20,000 nt of DNA from Prorocentrum cordatum (GCA_963575745.1 CAUYUJ010000879.1:77501-97500), one strand, 5' to 3'; counted from the stretch's first letter, positions 1-8,630 are shown. Numbers and translations: made by a program. The notes: generated by a model from the sequence alone, not told the origin.

Positions 1-166
1 CTGTGTTAAAAAAGCATGAGCCCGACTTCTGCTGTTTGGAGTGTGCATTTGTGCAAACGTTTAGCCCATTTCTGGTTGCGGGCGTCGAGGCGGTGTCCTC
101 CTTGAGGCCTTCTGGAGTCGTTGTGATTGATGCTCCATGCATGTGATGTCGTATGGTCTCGTTCAT
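1..166 (-). CDS. Partial open frame running off the left edge, unrecognised
   Basis: On the minus strand a frame starting with ATG at 166 stays open to the window edge, giving about 55 codons. It is rich in Thr, Lys and Asn and contains TTTPEGLKEDTASTPATRNG. A second minus frame in the same interval is also open for most of it and includes DARNQKWAKRLHKC, so the true frame is undecided. It lies directly downstream of the other broken minus-strand coding patches up to 2307 and is probably their continuation. No domain is recognised. It could be the 3' part of the same decayed element or an exon of a gene lying mostly outside the window. Confidence 0.3.
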   Translation of the reverse strand, partial: MNETIRHHMHGASITTTPEGLKEDTASTPATRNGLNVCTNAHSKQQKSGSCFFNT

Positions 167-904
167 GGGCCCCGATTGCATGCATGCGCAGGTTCTGCGT
201 GCAGATTGGGACCCCTTCTTTCCGTTGGAGCTGTCCCCTCGCATATCAGCCCAAAGTCACCCGTGATAGTCATGCCATCTCTTGTCATCAGCAATCTCAC
301 CATACTGCCGTTGCTGATATCGCATATCACCAATAGTTGTATCTGTCCTGCCTTCACCGTCGTAGTAGGGTCCCACAGCTCTTCTTTGTTCTCGCCAGTC
401 AACTGTCGTGCCTAGTCTCGCTCGCGCTCCCAATCACTGGGGAGTCGTTGGTCCCTTGGGCCCCCAAGGATTCTGGGGTAGTATTGGCGCTCTCTCTCGA
501 CGGGAAAACGTCGTCGAGTTTTGACGGCTTACCTCATACCTCCCCTCTTATTCTGCTCTGCCAGTGCCATCGATACGCCTAGGTCCACGAGCTTCGTCGC
601 ACCAGGCTCCACCCAGCCGCGGTGTGCCCAGGTACTTGGGTCGTCTGCATTCCATTATGGCTTCTCCCATCCTGGTGGAAGCAGGTCTGATGGCGGCGTA
701 TGATTCCTCTTTCTCCTTGTGCTGTCCTGCCAGCAGCATGCCGTAGTCGATCCATATGCTCTCGCCCTTTGGTGCCCAGCCGTAGTGTATCCACGTACTT
801 CGGCCATCGACATTCAAATCTGGCTCACCCGTGTCCACGTACAGCCCGAACTCTTTCACGCCCTCGTCCGTCTGGTTAGTGAGGTAGCTCTTCTTGTTCG
901 TCAT
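163..904 (-). pseudogene. Broken coding region with an internal ~54-codon tandem duplication
   Basis: The minus strand carries a stop-free frame from 904 to 548 (118 codons, includes STWIHYGWAPKGESIWIDYG). In a different frame, at about 650-530, a related segment reads STWAHRGWVEPGATKLVDLG. The two segments align well (STWxHxGW...D.G) and their DNA matches too: GTACTT cores at 631 and 794 on the plus strand, 163 bp apart. Since 163 is 54 codons plus one base, a tandem duplication followed by a 1-nt indel explains why the copies sit in different frames. The second frame continues through a TAA and a TAG into a patch ending at 163 (includes VICDISNGSMVRLLMTRDG). No known domain is recognised. 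Amino-acid similarity between units in different frames is good evidence that this was once protein coding on the minus strand. Confidence 0.5.
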
Positions 905-915
905 CGGTTTCTTCT

Positions 916-1506
916 TTACTCGCCCACTCTGTCGTACAGGAGGTCTTTGGTATTGGACAGCTCCGTGATCACCTCCTCTGCGGTCGTCAGATGGTCCTTC
1001 AGCATGAGGATGCTCTCCACCTTAGCCATGGCCCCCCTGCTGTTGGACAGGCCCCGCTGCTTCCCACGATGTTCTCACTGGCTTTGTCGAGCACGCACTG
1101 GATGCCCCCCATCTCCTGAGCTGTCGCGGGGCCCCTGAATACCGGCACTGGTGGCATCACATTGTTGCTCTTCTTCTCGTCAGTAGAGCGCGGCGCGTCC
1201 GTCTCCTTCTCCTTCTCCGCTGTGTTCACCTCCTTCAGGTGAGCTTGAGCTGGCCTTCTGCGTCCTCCACTGCCTGCTTGTAGCTGGCTGCGGAAGTAGC
1301 ATAAAGTGTTGGAGAGTGCTTACTCCTCTCGGTTGAGCCAAATTAGTGATCGACTCCTGTTGTTTAGCCGGTGCTGTTCGTGTGCGCATTCCATGGGTAG
1401 TTCCGCCTCTTAGTATATCCCCCGTCGGAGCCTGCGTCCCGTCGCAGCTCCCATGTCGGTGATACTGACGCGAAGCGCTGGCACTATGCACTGTCCTAGT
1501 CGCCAT
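916..1506 (-). pseudogene. Frameshifted coding patches, coiled-coil-like, unrecognised
   Basis: Minus-strand patches succeed each other in different frames. An ATG-initiated frame begins at 1506. A patch containing ASYKQAVEDAEGQLKL shifts into one with HLKEVNTAEKEKETDAPR. That patch ends near 1060, where dropping to the next frame gives GAMAKVESILMLKDHLTTAE and TEELSNT-like sequence up to a TAA at 916-918. The composition (alternating Glu, Lys, Ala, Leu, Gln) suggests an amphipathic or coiled-coil region such as those found in retroelement ORF1/gag-like proteins, but no specific motif supports that. At least two single-base frameshifts are needed to join the patches. The region belongs with the adjacent minus-strand patches at 163-904 and 1900-2307. 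It may be one decayed element or a gene with introns that I cannot delimit. Confidence 0.4.
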
Positions 1507-1509
1507 CTC

Positions 1510-1899
1510 GGACGATGTTTTGGTAGATCTCGATGTGGCGGCTGGGGCACTCCATCAGAGGGTACCTCGGCCTGTGTCCACCGCCAGCCAGAGCATCTTG
1601 TCGATGGCCGAAACTCCTGAGAAGGCCTCCAATGCCTCCGTCGCCGACAGTCTCCACGTTCACTTTGGTACCTCCCGTGGGCTCCTGTCTTGCTCTTTCG
1701 AAGTGTGTTGCATCGGTAGCTGCTCCTCTGATCTAGCCCGAAATAGCTGCACTGCGATGGCCTTTTTCCCTAGGGGGGTAGAGTTCCTGTTCATTGGGGG
1801 CCCCTGTGGGGGGTCCTATTCGTTCTCTTGGGGCTTCCCGAGGCTCTTGTGCTTTCTAGATGCCGTTCCGCCAAGCGTTGGCAGGCTTTGGCTCAGCTT
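1510..1899 (-). pseudogene. Minus-strand frame interrupted by TAG stops
   Basis: Downstream of the stop that ends the 1900-2307 patch, the minus strand has one frame that reads through about 130 codons with only TAG interruptions. It includes EREAPRE-like, NEQELYPPREKG and HFERARQEPTGGTKVNVETV segments and ends in RHIEIYQNIVRDGD. The residues between the stops look protein-like (Pro, Glu and Arg rich), but no domain is recognised. It could be decayed coding sequence between the flanking patches, or intron sequence that is open by chance. Dinoflagellates use the standard code, so stop reassignment is not proposed. Confidence 0.25.
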
Positions 1900-2307
1900 T
1901 CACTTGTCCTCGTCCGAATTGGCCTCCATCGATCCAGAGGGTCCCCACGGTCCATAGGTTAAGTCTCCTCTTCCTTCGATCGGCACGATGGTCCCGCCCA
2001 CTGCCTCGAACCCTATCTTAGATCGTTCCGCCTGCTTCTCCATCGAGATGATAAGTTTGTCTCTCAGGTCGCTCAGCGCTTTGTTGATGGGGATTTGCAC
2101 GGGTATCGGTGCGTCCCTCTGTTCAATGAGCTTCTTCAGTAGGGCCTGCCCGTCATCCTTCAGCATCAGCATGGTGAGGAAGATGTTGTGTAGTTATGCT
2201 TTCTCCAGTGTGAGCATCGACGTGCTTTTCTTCGCCGCTTCGTGGCACCTGTGTATCACCTTGGTGTTGCTAACATGAATGGGGGCCATCCTGGTGTCTA
2301 GGCTCAT
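1900..2307 (-). pseudogene. ATG-started minus-strand frame with one in-frame TAA
   Basis: A minus-strand frame starts with ATG at 2307 (MSLDTRMAPIHVSNTKVIHR) and runs to a TGA at 1900-1902, 136 codons in all, broken only by a TAA at 2194-2196. The downstream part contains DGQALLKKLIEQRDAPIPVQ and KALSDLRDKLIISMEKQAER, which is helical and charged, then a Gly/Pro-rich tail. Both sides of the TAA look equally protein-like, so a single point mutation (for example from a TAC Tyr codon) is the simplest explanation. There is no recognised family. It precedes the other decayed patches on the same strand and may be their 5' end. The protein could alternatively begin at the internal Met codon at 2172. 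Confidence 0.42.
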
Positions 2308-2439
2308 GTTGTCTGCTCGCTGTTGTTGCCCTTACGCATCGAAGCCATACGACCCCGAAGTCTCGCCCGTCTCTGGTAGCTGAGGATCGGCAATCCCGTT
2401 GATTGTTCCGCCTGCCCGTGGCCTTGTGAGCAATCTGTG

Positions 2440-2545
2440 AAGAGGAGGACGAGGAGGAGGTGGAGGAGGTGGAGGAGGGAGGAGGAGGGATATGGGGGGG
2501 AGGAGGAGGGAGGACAGGGAGGGGGGTGAGGATGAGGGCGGCGCC
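2440..2545. repeat. GGA/GAG-rich microsatellite tract
   Basis: The plus strand is almost entirely purine, built on GAG and GGA triplets with GTG and GAC interruptions. Read on the minus strand it is a CTC tract directly following the dispersed repeat at 2550-3075, the same order as seen at 9840 onward on the plus strand. The long proline- and serine-rich open frames here are artefacts of the triplet repeat. Confidence 0.85.
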
Positions 2546-2549
2546 AAAG

Positions 2550-3075
2550 AGACGACGAGGAAAGTGGAGGAAGAGGACCCGAATGAACCCAAGATGCGTC
2601 AACGATGCTGCAACACACCCGTCAAAAGTATCCTCGTCGCAAGACCCTACAAGCCTGCCTCTGACTTGCAAGAAGCGCCCCCTGTTGAAACGCCAGCACC
2701 ATGTGGGTCTGCCACCCAGGCAAGAGTCCCTTTTTGACAAGGAACTACCTTGCATCCTTCGGGCGAGTCGTAAAGAAGTGTACAGGCTTACACGCCTGGT
2801 CACGAAACCCGAGGAAGTTACCAGCGAGAGCCCGGCTTGTAAAAGAAGCAAACGCCCCAAATCCTCGTATGCGCGGCAGGTGGGACGAGAGACCCATTTT
2901 GAAAACGGCCAGCGCTCCACCTGTGTAGCTGCTGCGCCAAACGTTCAAGATGAATGTGCGCGAAGCTAGGGCGAGAACTCCACCTTGAAAACGGCATGTG
3001 CTGCATGCCCGTAGCTACTTCCAGCTATTGAAACGACTGCGCACGGCGCCGAGGCGAGAGCCCCCCATCCCGAAA
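2550..3075 (-). repeat. Dispersed repeat R1, left copy
   Basis: The reverse complement of this interval aligns along most of its length with the plus strand at about 9330-9840. Shared blocks include GCATCTTGGGTT, GTGCTGGCGTTTCA/GTGCTGGTGTTTCA, GGATGCAAGGTAGTTCCTT/AGATGCAAGACAGCTCCTT and the CAGTCGT(T/C)T region. Reading both copies in one frame gives similar peptides (LSKRDSCLGGRPTWCWRF against FSKRVPRLSGRPEGCWCF). Within the copy, related sub-units of roughly 60 bp recur (TTTTCAAAATGGGTCTCTCG-like cores), so R1 is itself a decayed tandem array. Both large copies end in the same way: a GTCCTC(T/G)TCTTCCTCC stretch running into a CTC tract. Whether R1 was ever coding is unclear. It resembles no family that I can name. 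Confidence 0.75.
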
Positions 3076-3111
3076 ACCACCACCACCACCACCACCACCA
3101 CCACCACCCAC
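3076..3111. repeat. (CCA)n microsatellite
   Basis: About eleven near-perfect CCA/CAC triplets in a row immediately follow the last R1 sub-unit (the CCCGAAAACC core). The 130 bases after it (3112-3240) look unique and I see no gene in them. Confidence 0.95.
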
Positions 3112-3239
3112 CCGCGTTACCGTTGCAAGTGCCAAGCTTAAGGAACACAAAACCTGAGGGAAGATCAGGCAAGATGCTCGGCCCGCCCCACCGACACGTC
3201 CGGGGCGTGATGCCTAAAAACCGCCAACCAGGAACAAGA

Positions 3240-3900
3240 AAAGAAGGAGGCAGGGGCAAAAAAGGAGGAGGAGGCGGAGACAGACCAGGAGGGAGGGAGA
3301 AAGAGGAGGAGAAGGAGGAGGAGGAGGAAGGGAGGAGGAGGACGACGAGGGGGAAGGAGGAATAGGAAGGGGGAGAAGGAGGGAGGACACCACCACGACC
3401 ACCACGACCATCATCAAAAGCATCATCGTCATTCTTCCCATCAGCAGCAGGATCCCCATCAACACCACGATCGTCAACAAGAACATCAACATCGTCGTTA
3501 TCGTCCCCAACATCGTCACCATCATGACCACCGCTGTCATCATCACGACCACAACCCGCACCACCAACACGATCATCAGACTCACCCAAGACACCGCCAT
3601 CAGTATCAGCAGCAGCTCATCTTCTTCATCATCATCATCATCATCATCAGCATCATCATCATCACCATCATCATCATGACCACCCCACACCCACCGCTAC
3701 CACCATCACCATCATCATCTTCATCATCATCGTCATTATCATCACCAACATCAACAGCAGCAGCATCAGCATCCTCATCATCAACATCATCAACATCATC
3801 ATCATCAACATCAGCAGCATCATCAGCATCATCATCATCAGCATCATCATCACTGGTCCCACCCTTCTCCACGCATTCGACCTCCTCATCATCATTTCCC
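3240..3900. repeat. Compound GGA, CCA/GAC and CAT triplet tracts
   Basis: This is three successive low-complexity blocks. A purine block of GGA/GAG triplets lies at about 3240-3390. A mixed CAC/GAC/CAT block lies at about 3390-3600. A CAT/TCA block with AGC and AAC interruptions runs to about 3896. Open frames up to 207 codons on both strands (poly-Ser, poly-Asp, poly-Met) follow from the period-3 composition and are not supported as genes. Confidence 0.9.
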
Positions 3901-4300
3901 TTCTGAGCCTCCTGCTGTCCGCACCCCTCCAGAGCTCAGCAACCAAACAAAAGCACAATGTAGTTGTTGACTGCTGCTGCAAATGTTGTGGCGCTTAATC
4001 GGATACGGCTGTCCCTCAGTGTAGCTTTGGAATACGAGAGCCTCTAAAATGCAGAAATCGCATCTCGTGTTCTCCTAATCCTTGTCATGACCCTTGTCGT
4101 CGTAAACATGATTACTATCATAAGCATCGCCGTCACCATCAACATAGCCATGATCATCATCAATATCCACATCCACAGCCTACTCCTCGCCCTTCGCCTC
4201 GTCCGACTGGGCTCATAGAAAATTAGAGTCTGCGTGCGCGTGAGGATGTACGCGTTGCAAGCCTGGGAGCAGAGCGCGGTCCGCCAACGGGAACAACAAC
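3900..4300. other. Unique non-repetitive island, nothing recognised
   Basis: About 400 bases of ordinary complexity lie between the CAT tract and the next CTC tract. No open frame of convincing composition is present on either strand. A short CAT/ATC-like stretch lies at about 4105-4185. A CGAGAGCCTCTAAAATG block near 4036 weakly resembles the R1 sub-unit core, too weakly to call. Confidence 0.6.
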
Positions 4301-4390
4301 CCTATCCTCGAACTCCTCCTCCGCACCCTCGCCCTCCTTCTCGCCCTCATCCTCCCCCCCGGCCCTCTCCTGCCTCATCCTCCTCTACAA
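4300..4390. repeat. CTC-rich microsatellite
   Basis: The plus strand is pyrimidine-rich, made of CTC/CCT/CAT triplets with CGC interruptions. It is the first of two CTC tracts flanking the unique island at 4390-4640. Confidence 0.75.
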
Positions 4391-4564
4391 TGACTCAGGA
4401 TGAGTACATACTAGTCTCCCGTCTGCCCTGACCCTGTGCGGAGGCTGCTTTACACACTGAGTGTCAAAAGCTTGCGTGTCCGATGCCTTGTTTTGCCATC
4501 CAGTCGATTCTGGAACTTCAAGGTGGTGATGCCGCTGCAGCGCTGGCCTCATTTTAGGATCAAC

Positions 4565-4625
4565 ACTTTGCTCCCGTCGTTCAAATTGGCGCTCTCGCCC
4601 AAACGCGGGCCACTTGTATGTATCC
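4565..4625 (+). repeat. Probable R1 sub-unit fragment
   Basis: The stretch around CGTTCAAATTGGCGCTCTCG matches the R1 sub-unit core (TTTTCAAAATGGGTCTCTCG in the reverse complement of 2881-2940) and is followed in both by a GC-rich segment. It sits, like the larger copies, just upstream of a CTC tract. The match is short and diverged, so this call is tentative. Confidence 0.4.
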
Positions 4626-4639
4626 GAATCCTTCCTCAT

Positions 4640-4885
4640 CGTTGTCGCCCCCCTCCTTTCCCCTCCTCCGCCTTCCCCTGGTCCTTCTGCTCCTCCCGCT
4701 CCTTTCGCCCCAGCTCCTGGCGCTGCTGTTCGTCCTCGCCCTCCTCCTTCCTCATGCCCCTCCTTTTCCTCCACCTCCTACTCCTGCTCATCCTCCTGCT
4801 CATCCGCCTGCTCTCATCCGCCAGCTCATCCTCCTGCTCCTCCTCCTCCTCCTATTCACCCTGCTCCTCTGCCACCACCTCCTTC
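4640..4885. repeat. CTC-rich microsatellite
   Basis: This is a pyrimidine-rich plus strand of CTC, CCT and CTG triplets with frequent interruptions. The open frames in it encode poly-Pro, poly-Ser or poly-Leu and follow from the repeat. Confidence 0.85.
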
Positions 4886-5044
4886 TCTCCGATGACGCAC
4901 ACCACGATGCGGTCCCTTTCTATGCGAGTTCCAAGTCCGTTACGACACGCATCGGCGGATGGAGGCAACATCAGCGCAGTGGGAAGGGATGGGTGGGAGG
5001 GGTAGGATGTCAGATACGGTGAGCATTGGATAAGCGCTCCCCAC

Positions 5045-5157
5045 AGATAAGGAATCCACGGTCTGGAGGCTGGTGGGACTCCAATCGAAGCTTGGCCATG
5101 GATATAACCGCCGCCCTCATCAGGTAAGGAATCCTCCAGGGTCTGAGCCTCCTGGGC
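5045..5157. repeat. Two-copy ~77-bp direct repeat
   Basis: AGATAAGGAATCC at 5045 and AGGTAAGGAATCC at 5122 begin two similar segments, each followed by a (C)GGTCTGGAGG/GGGTCTGAGC block. On the minus strand the copies read as related peptides (RPWRIPYL and RPWIPYL). This may be the remains of a longer tandem array or of a repetitive protein. The 77-bp spacing equals the satellite B unit far to the right, but the sequences are unrelated. Confidence 0.55.
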
Positions 5158-5233
5158 GCGTTCCTTAACGAACGCCCCCACCGTATGGTGCGAACGCAAC
5201 TACCTTGTCCCAAATTCCCCTGTTCCTTCTCCA

Positions 5234-5539
5234 TTGTCTTCGCGTGGTGTCCTGCATCCTCCCTGCGGTTGGGCGGCCCCAGCTTACTCGTCGTCCCGCG
5301 CATGTCGTCCCCCTCCCCCTCGTCGGCAGAACCTCCTGAAACCGCGAGGCCGATGGCGAATTCCTTGCCCCCTCTCCTCCCAGGAGGGGGGCGAAAACAA
5401 GGACAACGAGGATGACGGCAAGGGGGGCGAGGAAGAGGACGAGGACAACGAAGACGACGACAGGGAAAGATATGATGAGGTTGGTTACTACAAGGACGAT
5501 GAGACGAAGGACATGGAGGAAGACGGAGAAAATAACTAA
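5234..5539 (+). CDS. Possible small acidic open frame
   Basis: A plus-strand frame of 101 codons ends at a TAA at 5537-5539. Its C-terminal half is strongly acidic and contains RERYDEVGYYKDDETKDMEE, which includes aromatic and varied residues not expected of a pure GAC/GAG microsatellite. The upstream half is Pro/Arg rich and less convincing. No domain is recognised, and a purine-rich low-complexity origin is a serious alternative. It lies just before the (AAC)n tract. Confidence 0.25.
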   Translation: MSSRGVLHPPCGWAAPAYSSSRACRPPPPRRQNLLKPRGRWRIPCPLSSQEGGENKDNEDDGKGGEEEDEDNEDDDRERYDEVGYYKDDETKDMEEDGENN

Positions 5540-5584
5540 CAGCAAGAAATGACACAACAAGACTGGTGATACACGAATAAACAA

Positions 5585-5611
5585 TATATAAACATCAGCA
5601 ACACCACCATT

Positions 5612-5645
<34 letters not shown>

Positions 5646-5780
5646 GCAACAACCACAACACAAGTACCACCAACAACAACGACAACAAAAACTACAACAG
5701 CAGCAGCAACAACAATGGTAATAACAACAACGACAGCAACAACCACAACAACGACAGCAACGACAACATCATCACGTACC

Positions 5781-5824
<44 letters not shown>

Positions 5825-5847
5825 CGACAACGACGACGACGACGACG

Positions 5848-5923
<76 letters not shown>

Positions 5924-6040
5924 GAACAGCAACACCAGCAACAAGAACAACAACAACAACATACATGACACCAAAAACAGCAACAACACCAACAACAAAT
6001 ACAGCAATAACCATAACCATAACCACAACCACGATAATAA
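5585..6040. repeat. (AAC)n tract with a (GACAAC)n core
   Basis: About 450 bases are dominated by CAA/AAC triplets. A perfect stretch lies around 5780-5822, then GAC triplets, then a run of the hexamer GACAAC to about 5890, then AAC again. On the minus strand the same tract reads as (GTT)n, with frames of poly-Val, poly-Cys and poly-Leu. High abundance of this triplet is reported in some dinoflagellate genomes, which supports the taxonomic guess. Nothing here is called as a gene. Confidence 0.95.
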
Positions 6041-6079
6041 TAGTAGTGGCAAAAATAATCATACATGTAGTTTTGGGAT

Positions 6080-6235
6080 GGGAGGCAAGAGGAGGAGGAG
6101 GCCAGCAGGAAGAGGAGGACGCAAGAGCGGACGAGAATGAGGAAGAGGAGGTGGACGAAGACGACGAGAAGGACGGGGAACAGGGCCATACGCACACAGA
6201 AGACGACGGATTCCTGACTGCCCCGAAGACCCACA
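6080..6235. repeat. GGA/GAC-rich purine tract
   Basis: This is a purine-rich plus strand of GGA, GAG and GAC triplets, with enough interruptions that it is not a clean microsatellite. It runs into the R2 repeat. The frame through it encodes Glu/Asp-rich sequence, and I do not call a gene. Confidence 0.6.
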
Positions 6236-6345
6236 CCAGCCTCACGAGGCCAGGAACGGCGCTAAACCTTTCCGAACCTCGGACGGTCGATCAATCGATG
6301 ACGATGGCGACGGCGGTGACGGCGTCGACACGCAGCAAGGAGGAC
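6235..6345 (+). repeat. Dispersed repeat R2, first copy
   Basis: This segment matches the reverse complement of 8060-8195. Shared features are a GGAACGGCG...AA(A)CCTTTCCGAACCT block, a CGATC(A)ATCGATG-like block and a GACGGCGGTGACGGCG block. In one frame it reads RPGTALNLSEPRTVDQSMTM, against GLGTAKSFSEPAPLDRSTTM in the inverted copy. Both copies pass directly into triplet microsatellites. Conserved peptide spacing suggests a coding origin, perhaps a fragment of a transposable element, but the family is not recognised. Confidence 0.7.
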
Positions 6346-6359
6346 AGCAAAACGAAAGG

Positions 6360-6820
6360 AGAGTGGGGGAGGAGGCGGAGGAGGAGAAGGGAGCAGGAGA
6401 CGGAGGAGGGAGCAGGAGGCAGGAGGAGGGAGGAGGAGGAGGCCAATACCGAGCAGGATGAGGAGGTCGAGGAGGCGGAGGACGACGTCGACGGCCGACG
6501 GCCGACGACCGACGGCCGACGGCCGACGGCCGACGAGCAGGACGCCGGGGGGTGTCCCCTCGAGAGGGTCCCTGGGACTCTCGGTGTGCGCGCGCCAGGC
6601 GGGGAGCGGGGTCCTGCGCTGCGGCGCCAAAGGCCGAGGTGGGCGGCGACGCGACCAGGGGCGCCTCACGTGCAGCGTTTTCGGCCGTCAACCGTCGGCC
6701 GTCGCTCGCCGCTCCTCCGGCTGCTGCTCCTGCTGCTGCTCCGCCTCCTGCTCCTCTTACTCCTCCTCCTCCTTCTCCTCCTCCTCCTCCTCCTCCTCCT
6801 CCTCCTCCTCCAAGCGCTGG
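6360..6820. repeat. Large imperfect palindrome of GGA and GGCCGAC arms
   Basis: The left arm is a GGA tract (6360-6480) followed by repeated GACGGCC/GACGGCCGAC units (6480-6535). The right arm is the near-complement: GGCCGTCAACCGTCGGCCGTC (6682-6703), then CTG/CTC triplets (6715-6812) ending in about twelve perfect CTC. The spacer, about 6540-6680, is GC-rich and unique. The arms could fold into a cruciform or hairpin. The long minus-strand frame spanning it, with repeated PSAVGRR-like units, is probably a consequence of the repeats. Confidence 0.65.
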
Positions 6821-7376
6821 GGCGATCACTTTGCCGACCATGCTGCTCGAGAGGGCGCTTCCCTCCACCCTGCCGACGAGGCGGCGACGGAGCGCGTTAA
6901 GCGCACCTTCCGCCTCGTGACGTTCGTGGCCAAGTTCTTGGCTCGGGTCATGCGGACAGCGGGCCCGAGCCAGCAGGATGTACCGCGGCACGGCCTCCTG
7001 CAGCGTGCGCAGCAGCGAGGTCGCATCCCCGAGCTGGCGGCGGACACGGCGCCGCCCAACGGCTCCTACGAGCCCGTGCCGTGCGGCAAGGGCTTCCGAT
7101 GCGCTCGCTGCTGCCGCGTCGCGAGGGCGCTGCGCGAGTTGCGGGGCGCACTCGAGCGCGAACGCCCGGCTCCTCGCGCAGCCTTGCCTCGGGGCTGTCC
7201 CCCCACAGACGCGCCCCCGCTTGGGTCGCCTGTGGGCTGGGCAGCACTCGCGCACTGGCCTGCCGCTGCTGCCCTCGGCCAGCAGCCAGGTTCGACCACA
7301 GCCGTTCGCGGACTTCGTCCTCGACGCCCTGGTCGGAGACATGGTCGTCGTGGACGTTGACGCCGACGGCGTGTAG
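6811..7376 (+). pseudogene. LINE-like RNase H C-terminal fragment with Cys cluster
   Basis: After the CTC tract the plus strand reads RWGDHFADHAAREGASLHPA. This matches the end of RNase H domains of LINE-type retrotransposons, where a GN..AD..A..GA..H pattern holds the last catalytic Asp and His. About 70 residues later is a Cys cluster (CGKGFRCARCC), as expected for a zinc-binding tail in such polyproteins. Near the end the convincing sequence shifts frame to RPQPFADFVLDALVGDMVVV, stopping at a TAG at 7374-7376, so at least one frameshift is present. The reverse transcriptase is absent upstream, where repeats begin, so this is a 5'-truncated fragment. A 366-codon minus-strand frame overlaps it and is also open, which is the main alternative. 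RNase H assignment is by motif only. Confidence 0.42.
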
Positions 7377-7499
7377 GCACCTCTGTCGGGAGGTGCTCGG
7401 GCAACCTTCTCCTTGTCGGGATCGCGCCCGAGTCGCCTAGCCGTGCCTGCACGCTAGTCGCCGCACCTGTTGGAAATTCCTGCTCTTACTACTGCTCTT

Positions 7500-7979
7500 A
7501 CTCCTGTTCTTCCTCCTTCTCCTCCTCCTCCTCCTCCTCCTGCTCACTCCTCCTCTTCCTTCTCCTCCTCCTTCTCCTCCTCCTCCTCATCTTCCTCCTC
7601 CTCCTGCTTCTCTTGCTCCTCCTCCTGTTCTTCGTCCTGCTCCTCCTGCTCTTCCTCCTGTTCCTGCTTCTCCTCCGGCTCCTCCTGCTCATCCTCCTCC
7701 TCATCATCATCCTCCTCATCCTCCTCACCCCATTCGTCATCCTCATCAACATCAGCATCATCAGTATCATCATCAGCAGCATCATCATCAGCATCATCGT
7801 CGTCATCGCCATCATCATCAGCAGCAGCAGAAGCAGAAGCATCATCCTCAACAACATCATCATCAGCAGCAGTATCATCATCGTCATAATCATCCTCATC
7901 ATCAGCATTATCATTACCATCATCATCATTATCAACACCGTCATCAGCACTCATCATCACCAGCATCATCGTCATAGCG

Positions 7980-8052
<73 letters not shown>
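7500..8052. repeat. CTC tract followed by CAT tract
   Basis: CTC/CTG/TTC triplets run from about 7500 to 7740, then CAT/CAG triplets to 8052. The end is a perfect ATC run of about 24 copies at 7980-8052. Because ATC reads as ATG-containing frames on the minus strand, long poly-Met and poly-Asp frames appear and are rejected as genes. The order CTC then CAT recurs at 9840-11095. The 120 bases before this tract (7377-7500) hold nothing recognised. Confidence 0.95.
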
Positions 8053-8053
<1 letters not shown>

Positions 8054-8059
8054 TTCCTC

Positions 8060-8195
8060 TTGCTCTCCTCCGCGAGGCGTCGTCGTCACAGCCGCCGTCA
8101 TCGTTGTCGAACGATCGAGCGGTGCAGGTTCGGAAAAGCTTTTCGCCGTCCCCAGCCCCGAGAGACCCGTTTGGGACCCCGTCAGAGATCGACGC
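8060..8195 (-). repeat. Dispersed repeat R2, second copy, inverted
   Basis: Read on the minus strand it contains GGGACGGCGAAAAGCTTTTCCGAACCT, here split as GGGACGGCGAAAAG and CTTTTCCGAACCT, matching 6235-6345. The peptide in the open minus frame is GLGTAKSFSEPAPLDRSTTM. It leads directly into the CAT tract on its 3' side, just as the first copy leads into a GGA tract. Confidence 0.7.
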
Positions 8196-8199
8196 GCGA

Positions 8200-8484
8200 T
8201 GAACAAATCTTGGATGGACCTCAGGAGGGGACTGGGGACAGGTTCTGAGCGGATTTTGAGATCGCCGTTATCGTCGCGGACATCGACCTTTGAGACATTG
8301 CTGAACGTCTCTTGACGTTTTCACCGAAACGGGTAGACACGGCCAGGATGGACCCCAGTATGGGTCAGGGACCAGCTTTGCCTGGTTTCATCCACACCCT
8401 CCCCCCCATCCTCCTTCATCACTGTTCCTTGATTCCTCCTCTCTGTCGCACCCCCCCCCCTAGGGCGGGCTGGGCGGTCCATCT
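8200..8484. other. Unique stretch, nothing recognised
   Basis: About 280 bases of mixed composition include C-rich runs near 8400-8460. No convincing open frame, RNA gene or repeat match is visible. A CTTGACGTTTTCACCGAAACG segment at 8311 weakly resembles R1 sub-unit cores. Confidence 0.5.
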
Positions 8485-8630
8485 GAGACTTCCTCACAGC
8501 TTATGACCCTGAAGCTTGAAAACCGCAACAGTTACAAAGATGGAACACTTCTTGTTTTCAAAATGGAACTGCCGCCTTTCACGCCGCGCGCATTGGTGTC
8601 ATTACCCCAGTGCGACCCTACCTAGAAGAT
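8485..8630 (+). repeat. Dispersed repeat R1, partial copy
   Basis: TGAGACTTCCTCACAGCTTA at 8492 matches TGAGACTTCCTCGAAGTTCA at about 9495 and the reverse complement of 2775-2820. The next 100 bases hold an R1 sub-unit core (TTGTTTTCAAAATGGAACTG) followed by the GCGCGC segment seen in the other copies. Only a small part of the R1 unit is present before the pentanucleotide array begins. Confidence 0.6.

Noticed and set aside
5045-5157. 77-bp repeat as a stray satellite B unit
   Set aside because: It has the same spacing, but the sequence shares no block with satellite B.
6242-7342. 366-codon minus-strand frame
   Set aside because: It runs across the palindrome and CTC tract as poly-Gly and repeated Arg/Pro. 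The plus strand over 6811-7376 has the RNase H-like motif and is preferred, though part of the minus frame is not implausible.
7498-8206. Long minus-strand frames of poly-Met, poly-Asp and Arg/Glu
   Set aside because: They are products of the CAT and CTC microsatellites read on the other strand.
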